The notes under the pieces are model-generated. The model was not told where the DNA came from. It was given only the letters and a program-made list of their open reading frames with translations, and did no database searches. A program made the position numbers and the translations under genes. Positions 1-8,116 of a stretch of 62,064 nt of DNA are shown here, one piece after another. Where the stretch lies: contig JAFTKA010000004.1 in assembly GCA_017456105.1 (NCBI GenBank), positions 1-62,064 of the forward strand, read 5' to 3'. Each line of letters begins with the position of its first letter. Within the stretch, counting starts at the first letter, position 1. This DNA comes from Oscillospiraceae bacterium (GTDB lineage Bacteria > Bacillota_A > Clostridia > Oscillospirales > Oscillospiraceae).

Positions 1-818
1 CCCTTTTCGCCCTGAGGACCCTGGATTCCCTGCTCGCCCTGTTCACCCTTCTCGCCCTGAGGGCCCTGGATTCCCTGCTCGCCCTGCTCGCCCTGTTCAC
101 CCTTCTCGCCCTGGGGACCCTGGATTCCCTGCTCGCCTTGTTCACCCTTTTCGCCCTGAGGACCCTGGATTCCCTGCTCGCCTTGCTCTCCCTTTTCGCC
201 CTGGGGACCCTGGATACCTTGCTCGCCTTGCTCACCCTGGGGTCCCTGAGCACCAGCCGCACCTACGATTCTGCCCACATTTACACGCTTATTATCGGAA
301 AAAGTCAGCACCAATTCCCCGGCATCGTTCACATCTGCATTCGTAATACTGATGCCGTCAATGCCGTTTTTACCGTCTTTGCCGTCAGCACCGTTTTTAC
401 CGTTGGTACCGATGGCTTTTCCTGCGTTTATGGTAGTTTTATCTGACAGGGTGATCACAAGTTCACCTTTGTTATTAAAGGAGGCACTTTCAATCTGTTG
501 CACAGAACCCGCACCCATTTGCACTAACGCCTGCGTCCAATCCGCCTCTGTTCCGGTATAACCGTTCTCCTTGGCGATGGTATACGCAGACTTTCCCTTC
601 AACGACTCCAGCCACTCCTGCAGCGAGCCTTCATAGCCAGACTCTACCGCCAGCTCATAGGCAGACAGTCCGTTTTCCACTTTCAGTTCCTTCTCTTGCT
701 CCATGTCGTGGACAACAAGTGCTACCACCGTTGCAATGCTGATCATCAGAATGACCGCCAGCACCACACAGGTCGCCTTTAAGAATGCCCGCTTTGTGTT
801 CTTTGCCGCAGTTTCCAT
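1..818 (-). CDS. Collagen-like repeat membrane protein (3' end beyond window)
   Basis: The frame starts at 818 behind a GGAGG site and stays open to the window edge (272 codons). Residues about 1-40 form an N-terminal membrane anchor with a basic N-terminus. Next come two tandem copies of a short module ([18 protein letters not shown] and [18 protein letters not shown]) known from collagen-like proteins of gut Firmicutes. Two copies of a beta-type module ending TINAGKAIG / VNVGRIVG follow, separated by a short [10 protein letters not shown] collagen stretch. The C-terminal part is Gly-X-Y triplets built from the unit [15 protein letters not shown]; one copy carries an extra GEQ. Such proteins are usually surface-exposed fibres. 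The true length is unknown. It is divergent from an XRE regulator. Confidence 0.88.
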   Translation of the reverse strand, partial: METAAKNTKRAFLKATCVVLAVILMISIATVVALVVHDMEQEKELKVENGLSAYELAVESGYEGSLQEWLESLKGKSAYTIAKENGYTGTEADWTQALVQMGAGSVQQIESASFNNKGELVITLSDKTTINAGKAIGTNGKNGADGKDGKNGIDGISITNADVNDAGELVLTFSDNKRVNVGRIVGAAGAQGPQGEQGEQGIQGPQGEKGEQGEQGIQGPQGEKGEQGEQGIQGPQGEKGEQGEQGEQGIQGPQGEKGEQGEQGIQGPQGEK

Positions 819-843
819 TATCTTTGCCTCCGTTAAAATTACC

Positions 844-916
844 TTGTTGAATAGTGTTCACCAAGTTTTGCGTAATTGTAGCATAAAATGAAGAAAATGT
901 AAACACTATTCAACAA
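844..916. promoter_or_regulatory. Paired operator-like inverted repeat in the divergent spacer
   Basis: TTGTTGAATAGTGTT (844-858) is repeated exactly as its reverse complement at 902-916. Extending to 844-861 and 899-916 gives 17 of 18 matches. Each arm is itself a partial dyad (TGAA-N5-TTCA on the left). The arms flank the start regions of both divergent genes, the arrangement expected for an autoregulated XRE repressor. Binding by the adjacent XRE protein is inference. Confidence 0.6.
875..903 (-). promoter_or_regulatory. Promoter of the collagen-like gene
   Basis: On the minus strand TTTACA (903-898) is followed after 17 bp by TACAAT (880-875) with an extended TG motif at 883-882. The -35 box lies inside the right operator-like arm (899-916), so a bound regulator would block it. 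Confidence 0.65.
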
Positions 917-933
917 AAAAAGGATTGGGCTTT

Positions 934-1194
934 ATGTTTAAGATCAAAGCTACAGACGGCACAAATAACCTTTGTGGTCGTCGGATTGCACAGATACGGA
1001 AGGAGAAAAAGCTGTCGCAACGCAAGCTGGCCGTCAGAATGCAACTTTTGGGGTTTGACGTGGATCACTATTTTATCCGTCGTGTAGAGAATGGAGAACG
1101 GTTCGTTACCGACATTGATCTAGTTATCTTTTCCCGGGCACTGAATACCCCTATAAATGAGCTTTTCCCAACTGAAGATATGCTGGAACTATGA
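934..1194 (+). CDS. XRE-family HTH regulator
   Basis: An 86-residue protein. Residues about 15-75 form a Cro/C1-type helix-turn-helix (RRIAQIRKEKKLSQRKLA, then an IRRVENGERF recognition/post-helix region). The ATG at 934 is chosen because AAAGGA at 919-924 sits 9 bp upstream; an in-frame TTG at 925 is too close to it. The protein is only a DNA-binding domain, with no sensor or peptidase. It faces the collagen-like gene across a spacer with a matched pair of dyads, so it probably represses itself and its neighbour. Confidence 0.82.
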   Translation: MFKIKATDGTNNLCGRRIAQIRKEKKLSQRKLAVRMQLLGFDVDHYFIRRVENGERFVTDIDLVIFSRALNTPINELFPTEDMLEL

Positions 1195-1198
1195 TAAA

Positions 1199-1230
1199 AA
1201 ATGCAGGGGTAATTTGCCCCTGTATTTTTT
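1199..1230 (+). terminator. Terminator after XRE gene
   Basis: Stem CAGGGG (1204-1209) / CCCCTG (1217-1222) followed by TATTTTTT. The upstream A-run makes it potentially bidirectional. Confidence 0.75.
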
Positions 1231-1239
1231 GGGGTCATG

Positions 1240-1248
1240 TGTTATAAT
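1240..1248 (+). promoter_or_regulatory. Extended -10 promoter for GNAT gene
   Basis: TGTTATAAT (1240-1248) is a perfect TATAAT with the TGn extension, 30 bp before the GNAT start. No good -35 is visible. Confidence 0.55.
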
Positions 1249-1277
1249 GACATAAAATGCCTTTAAGGAGCAAACCA

Positions 1278-1751
1278 ATGACAATCCGAGAAATTGAAGC
1301 AAAAGACAATGCCGCGGTAGAGCAGGTGATCCGCACCTGCCTGATTGAATTCGGGGCCAACCACGAAGGCACTGCCTGGGCAGACCCTTACCTTGGCAGG
1401 TTTTCGGAAATCTACAACACTGAAAAATGCAAATACTGGGTGGCCACCGACGAGACCGGCAAGGTAGTGGGCGGTGCGGGCATCGGTACGCTCCCCGGTC
1501 TTTCCGACACCTGTGAGCTGCAGAAAATGTACTGCCTGCCCGAAGCCCGGGGAACAGGCGTTGCCCACCAATTGATGGCCACTGCCCTCAGCTTTGCAAA
1601 GCAGTATTACACCCGGTGTTATCTGGAGACCCTGCCCAACATGACCCGGGCTCAGCGGTTTTACGAAAAGCACGGCTTTGTGAGGCTCTCTGCCCCCATC
1701 ACTCAGACAGGCCACTTTGCCTGCGATCAGGTGTACATAAAGGACCTGTAA
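1278..1751 (+). CDS. GNAT-family N-acetyltransferase
   Basis: A 157-residue protein predicted to transfer an acetyl group from acetyl-CoA to an unidentified amine. The GNAT fold is recognisable: an N-terminal MTIREIEAKDNAAVEQVI segment, a central beta-strand (KYWVATDETGKVVGGAGI), then the acetyl-CoA loop region LQKMYCLPEARGTGVAHQLM (the R-G-T-G part fits the Q/RxxGxG/A signature). The C-terminal YLETLPNMTRAQRFYEKHGF is the usual GNAT motif B. The start at 1278 follows AAGGAG at 1264-1269. It is monocistronic between two promoters. Substrate unknown. Confidence 0.88.
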   Translation: MTIREIEAKDNAAVEQVIRTCLIEFGANHEGTAWADPYLGRFSEIYNTEKCKYWVATDETGKVVGGAGIGTLPGLSDTCELQKMYCLPEARGTGVAHQLMATALSFAKQYYTRCYLETLPNMTRAQRFYEKHGFVRLSAPITQTGHFACDQVYIKDL

Positions 1752-1806
1752 ACGAGCTTTTGTATTGCCTGACGTAAACATCTGTCCACACCCCAAAACA
1801 CAAAAT

Positions 1807-1821
1807 CCTATGTTACATAGG
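1807..1821. promoter_or_regulatory. Palindrome upstream of liv operon
   Basis: CCTATGT-T-ACATAGG is a perfect 7-bp inverted repeat around one base, about 100 bp upstream of the inferred liv promoter. It could be an activator or repressor site, or a short hairpin after the GNAT gene. The rest of 1752-2015 is AT-rich and shows no gene. Confidence 0.35.
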
Positions 1822-1907
1822 CTCGAAAGGCCCTGTTTTCTTCACATTTTTAGCAAGATTCACCAGTATTTTTTGCCGTATTTGCTGAATTTTTATACAT
1901 TTGAGCA

Positions 1908-1937
1908 TTTACAAACAGATATCCCCCGTGCTAAAAT
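1908..1937 (+). promoter_or_regulatory. Candidate promoter of livKHMGF
   Basis: TTTACA (1908-1913), 18-bp spacer, TAAAAT (1932-1937). It would give a 5' leader of about 70 nt before livK. Confidence 0.5.
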
Positions 1938-2015
1938 GTTCCCATAAATATTTTCTGAAAAAGAATCCCTTTTTCACCTTATATTTAAACGCTTATGTAA
2001 AGGATGTTGAAAACA

Positions 2016-3176
2016 ATGAAAAGAACACTCGCATTCCTGATGGCTCTGGCCATGGTTTGCTGCCTGGTTGCCTGTGGCGGCGGCAGCAGCAAGAACTACG
2101 CTGAGAACAACACCGAATATGTGATCGGCTTCTCCGGCCCTCTGACCGGTGCCGCTGCCGTTTACGGTGTTGCTGTACAGAACTCTGCCCAGATGGCTGT
2201 TGACGAGATCAACGCTGCCGGCGGTCTGAACGGTGTTATGTTCAAGCTGGTAGCTACTGACGACGTTCACGATGCCTCCAAGGTTGCTGTTAACTACGCC
2301 AATATGTACGAGGGCGGCATGCAGGTCTCCCTGGGTACGGTTACTACCGCCCCCGGCCTGGAGTACTCCAAGCTGTCCGCTGAAGACAAGGTCTTCTTCC
2401 TGACCCCCTCCGCCTCCGGTGATGACATCCCCAAGACCGGCAACGGTTTCCAGATGTGCTTCGCTGACGGCAACCAGGGTAAAGTTGCTGCTGACTACGT
2501 GAACTCCACCGGTTTGACCAAGATCGGTATTTTCTACAAGTCTGACGACGCTTACTCCAGCGGCATCTACGATCAGTTCAAGGAGAACCTGAACGAGGGC
2601 ATCGAGACCGTTGAGGCTGTGTTCACCGGCGATGCTCAGGACTTCTCCGCACAGATCTCCACTTTGAAGGACTGCACCTTCATCTTCATGCCCATCTACT
2701 ATCAGCCCGCTTCCGTCTTTATGACCCAGGCTAAGTCCATTATCGCTGCCGATGCCGTTTACTACGGCTGCGACGGTTTCGACGGTCTGGCCGGTCAGTT
2801 CGAGGACTTCAGCGTAATTCCTCAGGAAGTTTCCATGCTGTCCCACTTCGACTCCAACGCCACCGAGGGTGCTGCCGCTGACTTCATTAAGAAGTACACC
2901 GAGAATTACGGTGCTTCTACCCTGAACCAGTTTGGTGCCTCCGCTTATGACTGTGTCTACGCCATCTACAACGCCATGAAGGCTGCTATCGATGCCGGCA
3001 CTGAGATCCCTGTTACCATCTCTGCCGCTGATCTGTACGACATTCTGATGGCTCAGTTCAAGGGTGATTTCACCTACAGTGGTGTAACCGGCACTGACAT
3101 CACCTGGGAAGACAACGGCTACGTTTCCAAGGAAGCTGTCAAGTACACTCTGAAGCTGGCAAACTCCGCAAACTAA
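2016..3176 (+). CDS. livK: Branched-chain amino-acid type ABC transporter, substrate-binding lipoprotein
   Basis: A 386-residue periplasmic-binding protein type I (Leu/Ile/Val-binding family). It captures the substrate outside the membrane and delivers it to LivHM. A lipoprotein signal with lipobox LVAC precedes Cys at about residue 23. The mature part begins YVIGFSGPLTGAAAVYG, the family's N-terminal strand and ligand-binding loop. The start at 2016 fits the AAAGGA site at 1998-2003; an upstream in-frame ATG at 2004 abuts that site. Codons are strongly biased, suggesting high expression. It is first in a five-gene operon and separated from livH by a strong hairpin. The exact substrate (Leu/Ile/Val, another amino acid or a short-chain amide) cannot be read from sequence. 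Confidence 0.92.
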   Translation: MKRTLAFLMALAMVCCLVACGGGSSKNYAENNTEYVIGFSGPLTGAAAVYGVAVQNSAQMAVDEINAAGGLNGVMFKLVATDDVHDASKVAVNYANMYEGGMQVSLGTVTTAPGLEYSKLSAEDKVFFLTPSASGDDIPKTGNGFQMCFADGNQGKVAADYVNSTGLTKIGIFYKSDDAYSSGIYDQFKENLNEGIETVEAVFTGDAQDFSAQISTLKDCTFIFMPIYYQPASVFMTQAKSIIAADAVYYGCDGFDGLAGQFEDFSVIPQEVSMLSHFDSNATEGAAADFIKKYTENYGASTLNQFGASAYDCVYAIYNAMKAAIDAGTEIPVTISAADLYDILMAQFKGDFTYSGVTGTDITWEDNGYVSKEAVKYTLKLANSAN

Positions 3177-3199
3177 CACCCCCTTTTAGGCACTACAAT

Positions 3200-3228
3200 T
3201 TGCCGACGCAGGTTTCCTGTGTCGGCAA
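3200..3228 (+). terminator. Intercistronic hairpin between livK and livH
   Basis: A 13-bp stem (3200-3212 / 3216-3228; one G-U pair) closed by a TTT loop. No U-run follows. This suits a leaky attenuator or a 3'-stabiliser that keeps binding-protein mRNA in excess over permease mRNA. Confidence 0.6.
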
Positions 3229-3258
3229 TTGTCGTCATTATGAATTAGGAATGATCTT

Positions 3259-4131
3259 ATGAAATTGATAGAAACACTCATAAACGGCCTAAGTATGGGC
3301 AGTACATATGCCATGATCGCCCTGGGTTATACCATGGTGTACGGCATTGCCAAGATGCTGAACTTTGCTCACGGCGACGTGATCATGGCCGGCGGCTACA
3401 TGCTCTTTATCACCATGACCGCCATCGGCCACCCGCTGCTGGGCTTACTGGCCGCAGTGCTGTTCTGCGTGGTTTTGGGCGTTACCGTTGAAAAGGTAGC
3501 CTATAAGCCCCTGCGGGGAGCTTCTCCCCTGGCAGTGCTGATCACCGCCATCGGTGTCAGTAAGCTACTGCAGTCCACCGCACAGATCATCTTCGGCACT
3601 GCTCCCAAGACCGTAAACATTGCCGATCTGGGCAACGTCAGCCTGGGAAGTCTTACGATCCCCGTCTACATTCTGGTAACCCTGGGCTGCTCCACAGTCA
3701 TCATGGTGGCTCTGAGCCTGTTCGTTAAGTATACAAGAACCGGCCGTGCCATGATCGCCGTGTCCGAGGACAAGGGTGCGGCACAGCTGATGGGCATCAA
3801 CGTGAACAAGATCATTATGATCACCTTTGCCATCGGCTCTGCTCTGGCTGCCTTTGCCGGCTTCTTTATGCTGATGAAGTCCCCCAGCCTGACCAACACC
3901 CTGGGTGCAATGCCCGGCATTAAGGCCTTTACCGCAGCCGTTATCGGCGGTATCGGTTCGATCCCCGGTGCTATGCTGGGCGGCATTCTGATGGGCGTTG
4001 TGGAGGCTTTCTCTCTGACAGTTCCCGCCATCGCCCCCTATACCGATGCCATTGAGTTCATTGTGCTGATCATCATTCTGCTGGTGCGGCCCACCGGTAT
4101 TTTAGGCAAGAAAAGGAGGGAGAAGGTATGA
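3259..4131 (+). CDS. livH: Branched-chain amino-acid ABC transporter permease LivH
   Basis: A 290-residue inner-membrane permease with about eight hydrophobic segments. It carries family hallmarks: the N-terminal INGLSMGSTYAMIALGYTMVYG region and the EAA-like loop GRAMIAVSEDKGAAQLMGIN near residue 170. It forms the channel with LivM. The start has an AGGA site 9-12 bp upstream. Its stop overlaps the livM start (ATGA), which implies translational coupling. Confidence 0.93.
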   Translation: MKLIETLINGLSMGSTYAMIALGYTMVYGIAKMLNFAHGDVIMAGGYMLFITMTAIGHPLLGLLAAVLFCVVLGVTVEKVAYKPLRGASPLAVLITAIGVSKLLQSTAQIIFGTAPKTVNIADLGNVSLGSLTIPVYILVTLGCSTVIMVALSLFVKYTRTGRAMIAVSEDKGAAQLMGINVNKIIMITFAIGSALAAFAGFFMLMKSPSLTNTLGAMPGIKAFTAAVIGGIGSIPGAMLGGILMGVVEAFSLTVPAIAPYTDAIEFIVLIIILLVRPTGILGKKRREKV

Positions 4132-5249
4132 GCAAGATCAAATGGAAGCATTACATAGGCTTCGTTGGTGTAACCATCTTTGCCGCAATCTTTGCCGTTC
4201 TCTCCCTGGGATCCGGTCTGGACCGTTCCATCACCTGCCTATTGGAAGAAATGGCCATTGCCATCGTATTGGCAGTTTCCTTGAGTATGGTGGTAGGCTT
4301 TTTGGGCGAGCTTTCCCTGGGCCACGCAGGCTTTATGTGCCTGGGTGCTTACATCGGCGGCAAGGCCTCCGTCCTGCTGCAGCCCATGATGGGCGATGTT
4401 CCCGCTCTCGTGGTTTCCCTGCTGATCGGTGGTATCGTCGCCGCCATCTTCGGTGTGATCATTGCCCTGCCTGCCCTGCGGCTTCGGGGCGACTACCTGG
4501 CCATCGTAACGCTGGCCTTCGGTGAAATTATCCGTTCCGTCTTCATGAACTCCGGCAAGGAGTCCTTCGGCGGCAACCTGGGTCTGAGCACCCCCCGCTT
4601 TGACCGGAACTACCTGTTCATCATCGCCTTTGTGGTGGTGCTCCTCTGCCTTATGGTAGCTCAGAATCTGATCCGCTCCAAGCATGGCCGGGCCATCACC
4701 TCCATTCGGGACAATGAGATCGCCGCCAAGGCCACCGGCATCAATGTTACCAAGTACAAGCTGATCGTATTTGCGATCTCCTCGTTCTTTGCCGGTCTTG
4801 CCGGTGTTCTGTTCAGTTATTCCCAGTACACCGTGCAAAGCTCCACCTTTGACTACAACTACTCCATCGAGATCCTGGTTATGGTGGTCTTGGGCGGCAT
4901 GGGCAGCATCAACGGCTCCATCATCGCCGCCGCGGCCATCTCCTTCCTGGAGTGGTGGCTGCAGAGCGAGCTCACCGGCAATATGGCTGTGCTGAAGGAT
5001 CTTGTGTACGCCCTGATCCTGATCCTGCTGGTTGTCTATAATAACGCTCCCGCTCTCCACGATTTCCGGGAAAAGTTCAATATCCGCCGTCTGTTTGCAA
5101 GCCGCGGAAAGCACAACCCCGCCCATGTGAAGGACGACGAGGCCAAATGGCACCGTGTTCCCACCAAGATCAAGGTGGACGAGGTCCTCTCCCTGGATCT
5201 GCAGGCAACCTCCCCCTACACCCCCGATAAGTCCAAGAAGGAGGATTGA
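4128..5249 (+). CDS. livM: Branched-chain amino-acid ABC transporter permease LivM
   Basis: A 373-residue second permease. The N-terminal half is membrane-spanning, with the typical SLGHAGFMCLGAYIGG and GDYLAIVTLAFGEIIR segments. The EAA loop is SIRDNEIAAKATGINVTKYK at about residue 190. A hydrophilic tail of roughly 55 residues after the last helix (from about residue 320) is longer than in many LivM proteins. The start overlaps livH by 4 bp; the gene ends just before the AAGGAGG site of livG. Confidence 0.93.
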   Translation: MSKIKWKHYIGFVGVTIFAAIFAVLSLGSGLDRSITCLLEEMAIAIVLAVSLSMVVGFLGELSLGHAGFMCLGAYIGGKASVLLQPMMGDVPALVVSLLIGGIVAAIFGVIIALPALRLRGDYLAIVTLAFGEIIRSVFMNSGKESFGGNLGLSTPRFDRNYLFIIAFVVVLLCLMVAQNLIRSKHGRAITSIRDNEIAAKATGINVTKYKLIVFAISSFFAGLAGVLFSYSQYTVQSSTFDYNYSIEILVMVVLGGMGSINGSIIAAAAISFLEWWLQSELTGNMAVLKDLVYALILILLVVYNNAPALHDFREKFNIRRLFASRGKHNPAHVKDDEAKWHRVPTKIKVDEVLSLDLQATSPYTPDKSKKED

Positions 5250-5251
5250 AT

Positions 5252-6022
5252 ATGTCTGAAATTGTATTGAAAACCGAGAATTTGGGCATATCCTTCGGTG
5301 GACTGAAGGCCGTGCAGGAATTAAACCTGGAAATTAAAAAAGGCCAGCTTTACGGCCTGGTAGGCCCTAACGGTGCAGGCAAGACTACGGTGTTCAATAT
5401 GATCACCGGTGTGTACAAGCCCACCACCGGCAAATTCTATCTCACCGGCGAAAACCTCACCGGCAAGAGTCAGGAGACCATCAACCATAAGGGCATCGCA
5501 AGAACCTTCCAGAATATCCGTCTATTTAATAATATGACCGTGATCCGGAATGTCATGGTGGGTCTTCATAACCAGCCCCAGTTCAAATGCGGCGTGTTCT
5601 CCAGTATTTTCCGCCTTCCGAAGCATTTTAAGGTGGAAAAGGCCATGCGTGCCAGAGCCAAGGAGATTCTGGAGATCGTCGGTCTTTTGGAGGAACGGAA
5701 CAACCTCTCCTGCAACCTGCCCTACGGCAAGCAGAGAAAACTGGAGATCGCCCGAGCTTTGGCCACCAACCCCAAGCTTCTGTGTCTTGATGAGCCGGCT
5801 GCCGGTATGAACCCCCACGAGACCGCCGACCTGATGGATATCGTCCGTCGTATTCGCGATGAATTTGATATCACGATCCTGCTGATCGAGCACGATATGA
5901 AATTCGTGTCCGGCCTTTGCGATGAGATCACCGTCCTGAACTTCGGTACTGTGCTGGCACAGGGCACACCTCAGGTGGCCCTGAACGACCCCGAGGTCAT
6001 CAAAGCTTATATAGGAGGATAA
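5252..6022 (+). CDS. livG: Branched-chain amino-acid ABC transporter ATPase LivG
   Basis: A 256-residue ABC ATPase. Walker A GPNGAGKTT lies near residue 40, the Q-loop in GIARTFQNIRLF, and Walker B is LLCLDEPAAGMNPHET, followed by the H-loop LLIEHDMKFV. The signature is NLPYGKQRKLEIA, the LivG variant of LSGGQ. It powers LivHM together with LivF. The ATG at 5252 is 7 bp after AAGGAGG (5238-5244); an in-frame TTG at 5246 is too close to it. Confidence 0.93.
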   Translation: MSEIVLKTENLGISFGGLKAVQELNLEIKKGQLYGLVGPNGAGKTTVFNMITGVYKPTTGKFYLTGENLTGKSQETINHKGIARTFQNIRLFNNMTVIRNVMVGLHNQPQFKCGVFSSIFRLPKHFKVEKAMRARAKEILEIVGLLEERNNLSCNLPYGKQRKLEIARALATNPKLLCLDEPAAGMNPHETADLMDIVRRIRDEFDITILLIEHDMKFVSGLCDEITVLNFGTVLAQGTPQVALNDPEVIKAYIGG

Positions 6023-6026
6023 CGCA

Positions 6027-6737
6027 ATGGCACTATTGGAAGTAAAAGATCTGTCCGTGTACTACGGCGTTATTCAGGCCCTGAAGGGCATCAGCTTTGA
6101 GGTCAACGAGGGTGAGATCGTAACCCTCATCGGTGCCAACGGTGCCGGTAAAACCACCACCATGCAGAGTGTCATCGGTCTGATCCCCGCCCAAAGCGGT
6201 TCTGTATTCTATGACGGCCACGACATCTCCAAGCTCCCCTGCCACAAGATCGTACACCTGGGTATGTCCCAGGTTCCCGAGGGCAGACGGGTGTTCCAGG
6301 AGCTGACCGTTTACGAAAACCTGGTAATGGGTGCTTATTCCATCAAGAAAAACGCCACCTTCAAGCAGGACATTGAACGGATCTATGAGCGTTTCCCCCG
6401 TTTGGCAGAACGCAGAAATCAGATCGCAGGCACCCTCTCCGGCGGTGAACAGCAGATGCTGGCCATGGGCCGGGCTCTGATGTCCAAGCCCAAGCTTCTG
6501 ATGCTGGACGAGCCCTCCATGGGTCTTTCTCCCCTGCTGGTCGATCAGGTCTTTGAGATCATCAAAGACATCAATAAGGACGGCACTACCATTCTGCTTG
6601 TGGAGCAGAATGCCGGTAAATCCCTGGCTATTTCCGACCGGGCCTACGTGCTGGAAACCGGCAGCATCGTGCTCACCGGCACCGGTGCGGAGCTGGCCGC
6701 CAGCGACGAGGTAAAGAAAGCCTACCTGGGCGGTTAA
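6027..6737 (+). CDS. livF: Branched-chain amino-acid ABC transporter ATPase LivF
   Basis: A 236-residue ABC ATPase: Walker A GANGAGKTTTMQ, Q-loop/LivF motif SQVPEGRRVFQELTVYENL, signature LSGGEQQMLAMGRAL, Walker B LLMLDEPSMGLSP, H-loop (here Q) LLVEQNAGKSL. It is the partner of LivG and last gene of the operon, starting 4 bp after livG behind AGGAGG. A strong terminator follows. Confidence 0.93.
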   Translation: MALLEVKDLSVYYGVIQALKGISFEVNEGEIVTLIGANGAGKTTTMQSVIGLIPAQSGSVFYDGHDISKLPCHKIVHLGMSQVPEGRRVFQELTVYENLVMGAYSIKKNATFKQDIERIYERFPRLAERRNQIAGTLSGGEQQMLAMGRALMSKPKLLMLDEPSMGLSPLLVDQVFEIIKDINKDGTTILLVEQNAGKSLAISDRAYVLETGSIVLTGTGAELAASDEVKKAYLGG

Positions 6738-6742
6738 AAATG

Positions 6743-6776
6743 AGTCAAAACCTCCGGCTAAGCCGGAGGCTTTGAC
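6743..6776 (+). terminator. Terminator of liv operon
   Basis: Stem CCTCCGGC / GCCGGAGG around a TAA loop, extended by AGTCAAA / TTTGACT past one mismatch. Confidence 0.75.
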
Positions 6777-6806
6777 TATGCCTACAAAAACAACCTTGTT
6801 TCTAAA

Positions 6807-6838
6807 AACCGCCCCTCGGTGAAAACCGAGGGGCGGTT
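6807..6838 (-). terminator. Terminator of the 6860-7774 gene
   Basis: Perfect 14-bp stem (6807-6820 / 6825-6838) with core CCGCCCCTCGG; on the minus strand it runs into TTTTTAG. The same core recurs at 8319-8346. Confidence 0.75.
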
Positions 6839-6859
6839 GTCTGCTTTTTTCTTCCCTTA

Positions 6860-7774
6860 TTATTTCTTGACCTTTATTTCAACCGTTTCCTCTTCATACC
6901 ACCAATTTTCCAACAGGATAGTATAGACACCGTCCCCATCGTAAAGGATATGGAAGTACTTTGTATACGAACTGCCCGGTAATAAATCGCCGCCATCGCT
7001 CACGTCATCATCGAAATAATAACTAATATTCTCGCTTTCAGCACCACTCGCTCCAAACAACTGATAGTCGAAGATACTTAACCTATGCGGTTCATCTGAA
7101 ACATTCTTAATCGTAACCGGAATCTTTACCACCGTTTTTTTGTAATAATCGGAAAACCTATTGTCCACCGTTGTAAACGTGTACTGGCCAAAGGATAGCT
7201 CTAAGTCATCAAACTCAACAATTTCTCGTTTCAGTTTTTCTGCAACCACTATTTCCTCATGACCGCATCTACTGCACCTTGTTACAACTTTTCCCTCAAT
7301 CTCATATGTCGGCTCTGTTCTGGAGACTTCCTTCATATCATGGCCAAGTGCTGTTTCTGTGTCTGTCTTTTTAGTATCAGCACATATGGTACACCGCTCC
7401 ACTATGTAGCCACCGTTATCACAGGTAGCAGAAATGACGGTGTCCGTCTCCCAAGCGTGAGGAACTTTGTCTATATATTCAACATTTTCACGTTCACACA
7501 AAGCACACACCTTAACTATCTTTCCTTGGTTCGCACAAGTAGGAGCAACTTCTTCAACTACAGAATACTCATGTTCGCAATATGTAGCAGAATCAGTAAA
7601 CGTGCCAATAATCGCAAGCGGTATTATACTACCCGCACAAATGGCTGCTGCAATACCAAACCACAACTTCTTTTTTCGCATACACCACCGAATAATGAAT
7701 AATAGCATTAAAACGGGGGCCGCTAATATCGCCATAACAGTGAGAATTGCACAGATATTCGATATCAAGTCCAT
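6860..7774 (-). CDS. Membrane protein with tandem CxxC zinc-ribbon-like repeats and a C-terminal Ig-like domain
   Basis: A 304-residue protein. Two hydrophobic segments (about 5-28 and 38-60) anchor it. Residues about 68-195 hold three imperfect repeats of about 40 residues, each with His/Cys followed by a CxxC pair (VCALCE, RCTICA, RCSRCG). This is a pattern common in Ruminococcaceae surface proteins; zinc binding is likely but not proven. The last third (from ELSFGQYTFTTVDNRF) is all-beta and resembles the DUF4352/DUF5067 type of lipoprotein domain. The third repeat has lost its first Cys (EPTYEIEG instead of ATCxxxG). The start at 7774 has a GGAGGG site. No operon partners. Function unknown. 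Confidence 0.8.
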   Translation of the reverse strand: MDLISNICAILTVMAILAAPVLMLLFIIRWCMRKKKLWFGIAAAICAGSIIPLAIIGTFTDSATYCEHEYSVVEEVAPTCANQGKIVKVCALCERENVEYIDKVPHAWETDTVISATCDNGGYIVERCTICADTKKTDTETALGHDMKEVSRTEPTYEIEGKVVTRCSRCGHEEIVVAEKLKREIVEFDDLELSFGQYTFTTVDNRFSDYYKKTVVKIPVTIKNVSDEPHRLSIFDYQLFGASGAESENISYYFDDDVSDGGDLLPGSSYTKYFHILYDGDGVYTILLENWWYEEETVEIKVKK

Positions 7775-7859
7775 TATATTCCCTCCTCTGTATTCTTTTT
7801 TAGAATATATCTTATTATATCAAAAAAGAATACAATATGCAATAGGGAGAGTGATTGTA

Positions 7860-8030
7860 TTGAAAAAATTTGTTGCTCACAAGCCAGAAAAAGATGTTAT
7901 TTCCATGCGGATCTCAACAGAATTGCTGAAAACAATCGATGACAAAGCCGCAGAAATCGGCATCAGCAGAAATGAGCTTATCAATCAGATGATCCAATAT
8001 GCCCTCAAAAACATGGACGAATCCACCTAG
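7860..8030 (+). CDS. Small ribbon-helix-helix (CopG/Arc-type) protein, TTG start
   Basis: A 56-residue protein. The strand ISMRIS and helices ELLKTIDDKAAEIGISRNELINQMIQYAL fit the RHH fold, so it probably binds DNA as a dimer. No ATG precedes the conserved region. The TTG at 7860 is preferred because GGGAGA lies about 10 bp upstream; a GTG at 7851 is also possible but closer. It is followed after 86 bp by a second RHH gene. No toxin partner or phage gene is adjacent. Confidence 0.7.
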   Translation: MKKFVAHKPEKDVISMRISTELLKTIDDKAAEIGISRNELINQMIQYALKNMDEST

Positions 8031-8116
8031 CGTTGTTCTACGGTGTTTTAATTTGTGTAACCATACCCCCACCGCAAAGGTGGTTGAGTGCCGCAATATG
8101 CAAGTGAGGTGTTCCT

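Noticed and set aside
1..250. Short direct repeats at the left edge that could suggest a CRISPR or satellite array
   Set aside because: On the minus strand they translate without interruption as Gly-X-Y collagen triplets joined to a membrane anchor; no distinct spacers exist.
1974..3179. Long open frame antisense to livK (about 400 codons)
   Set aside because: It mirrors the sense gene's strong codon bias, has low-complexity Val/Gly content, no ribosome site and no recognisable domain. The same applies to long antisense frames over glnA, the symporter and the BMP ATPase.
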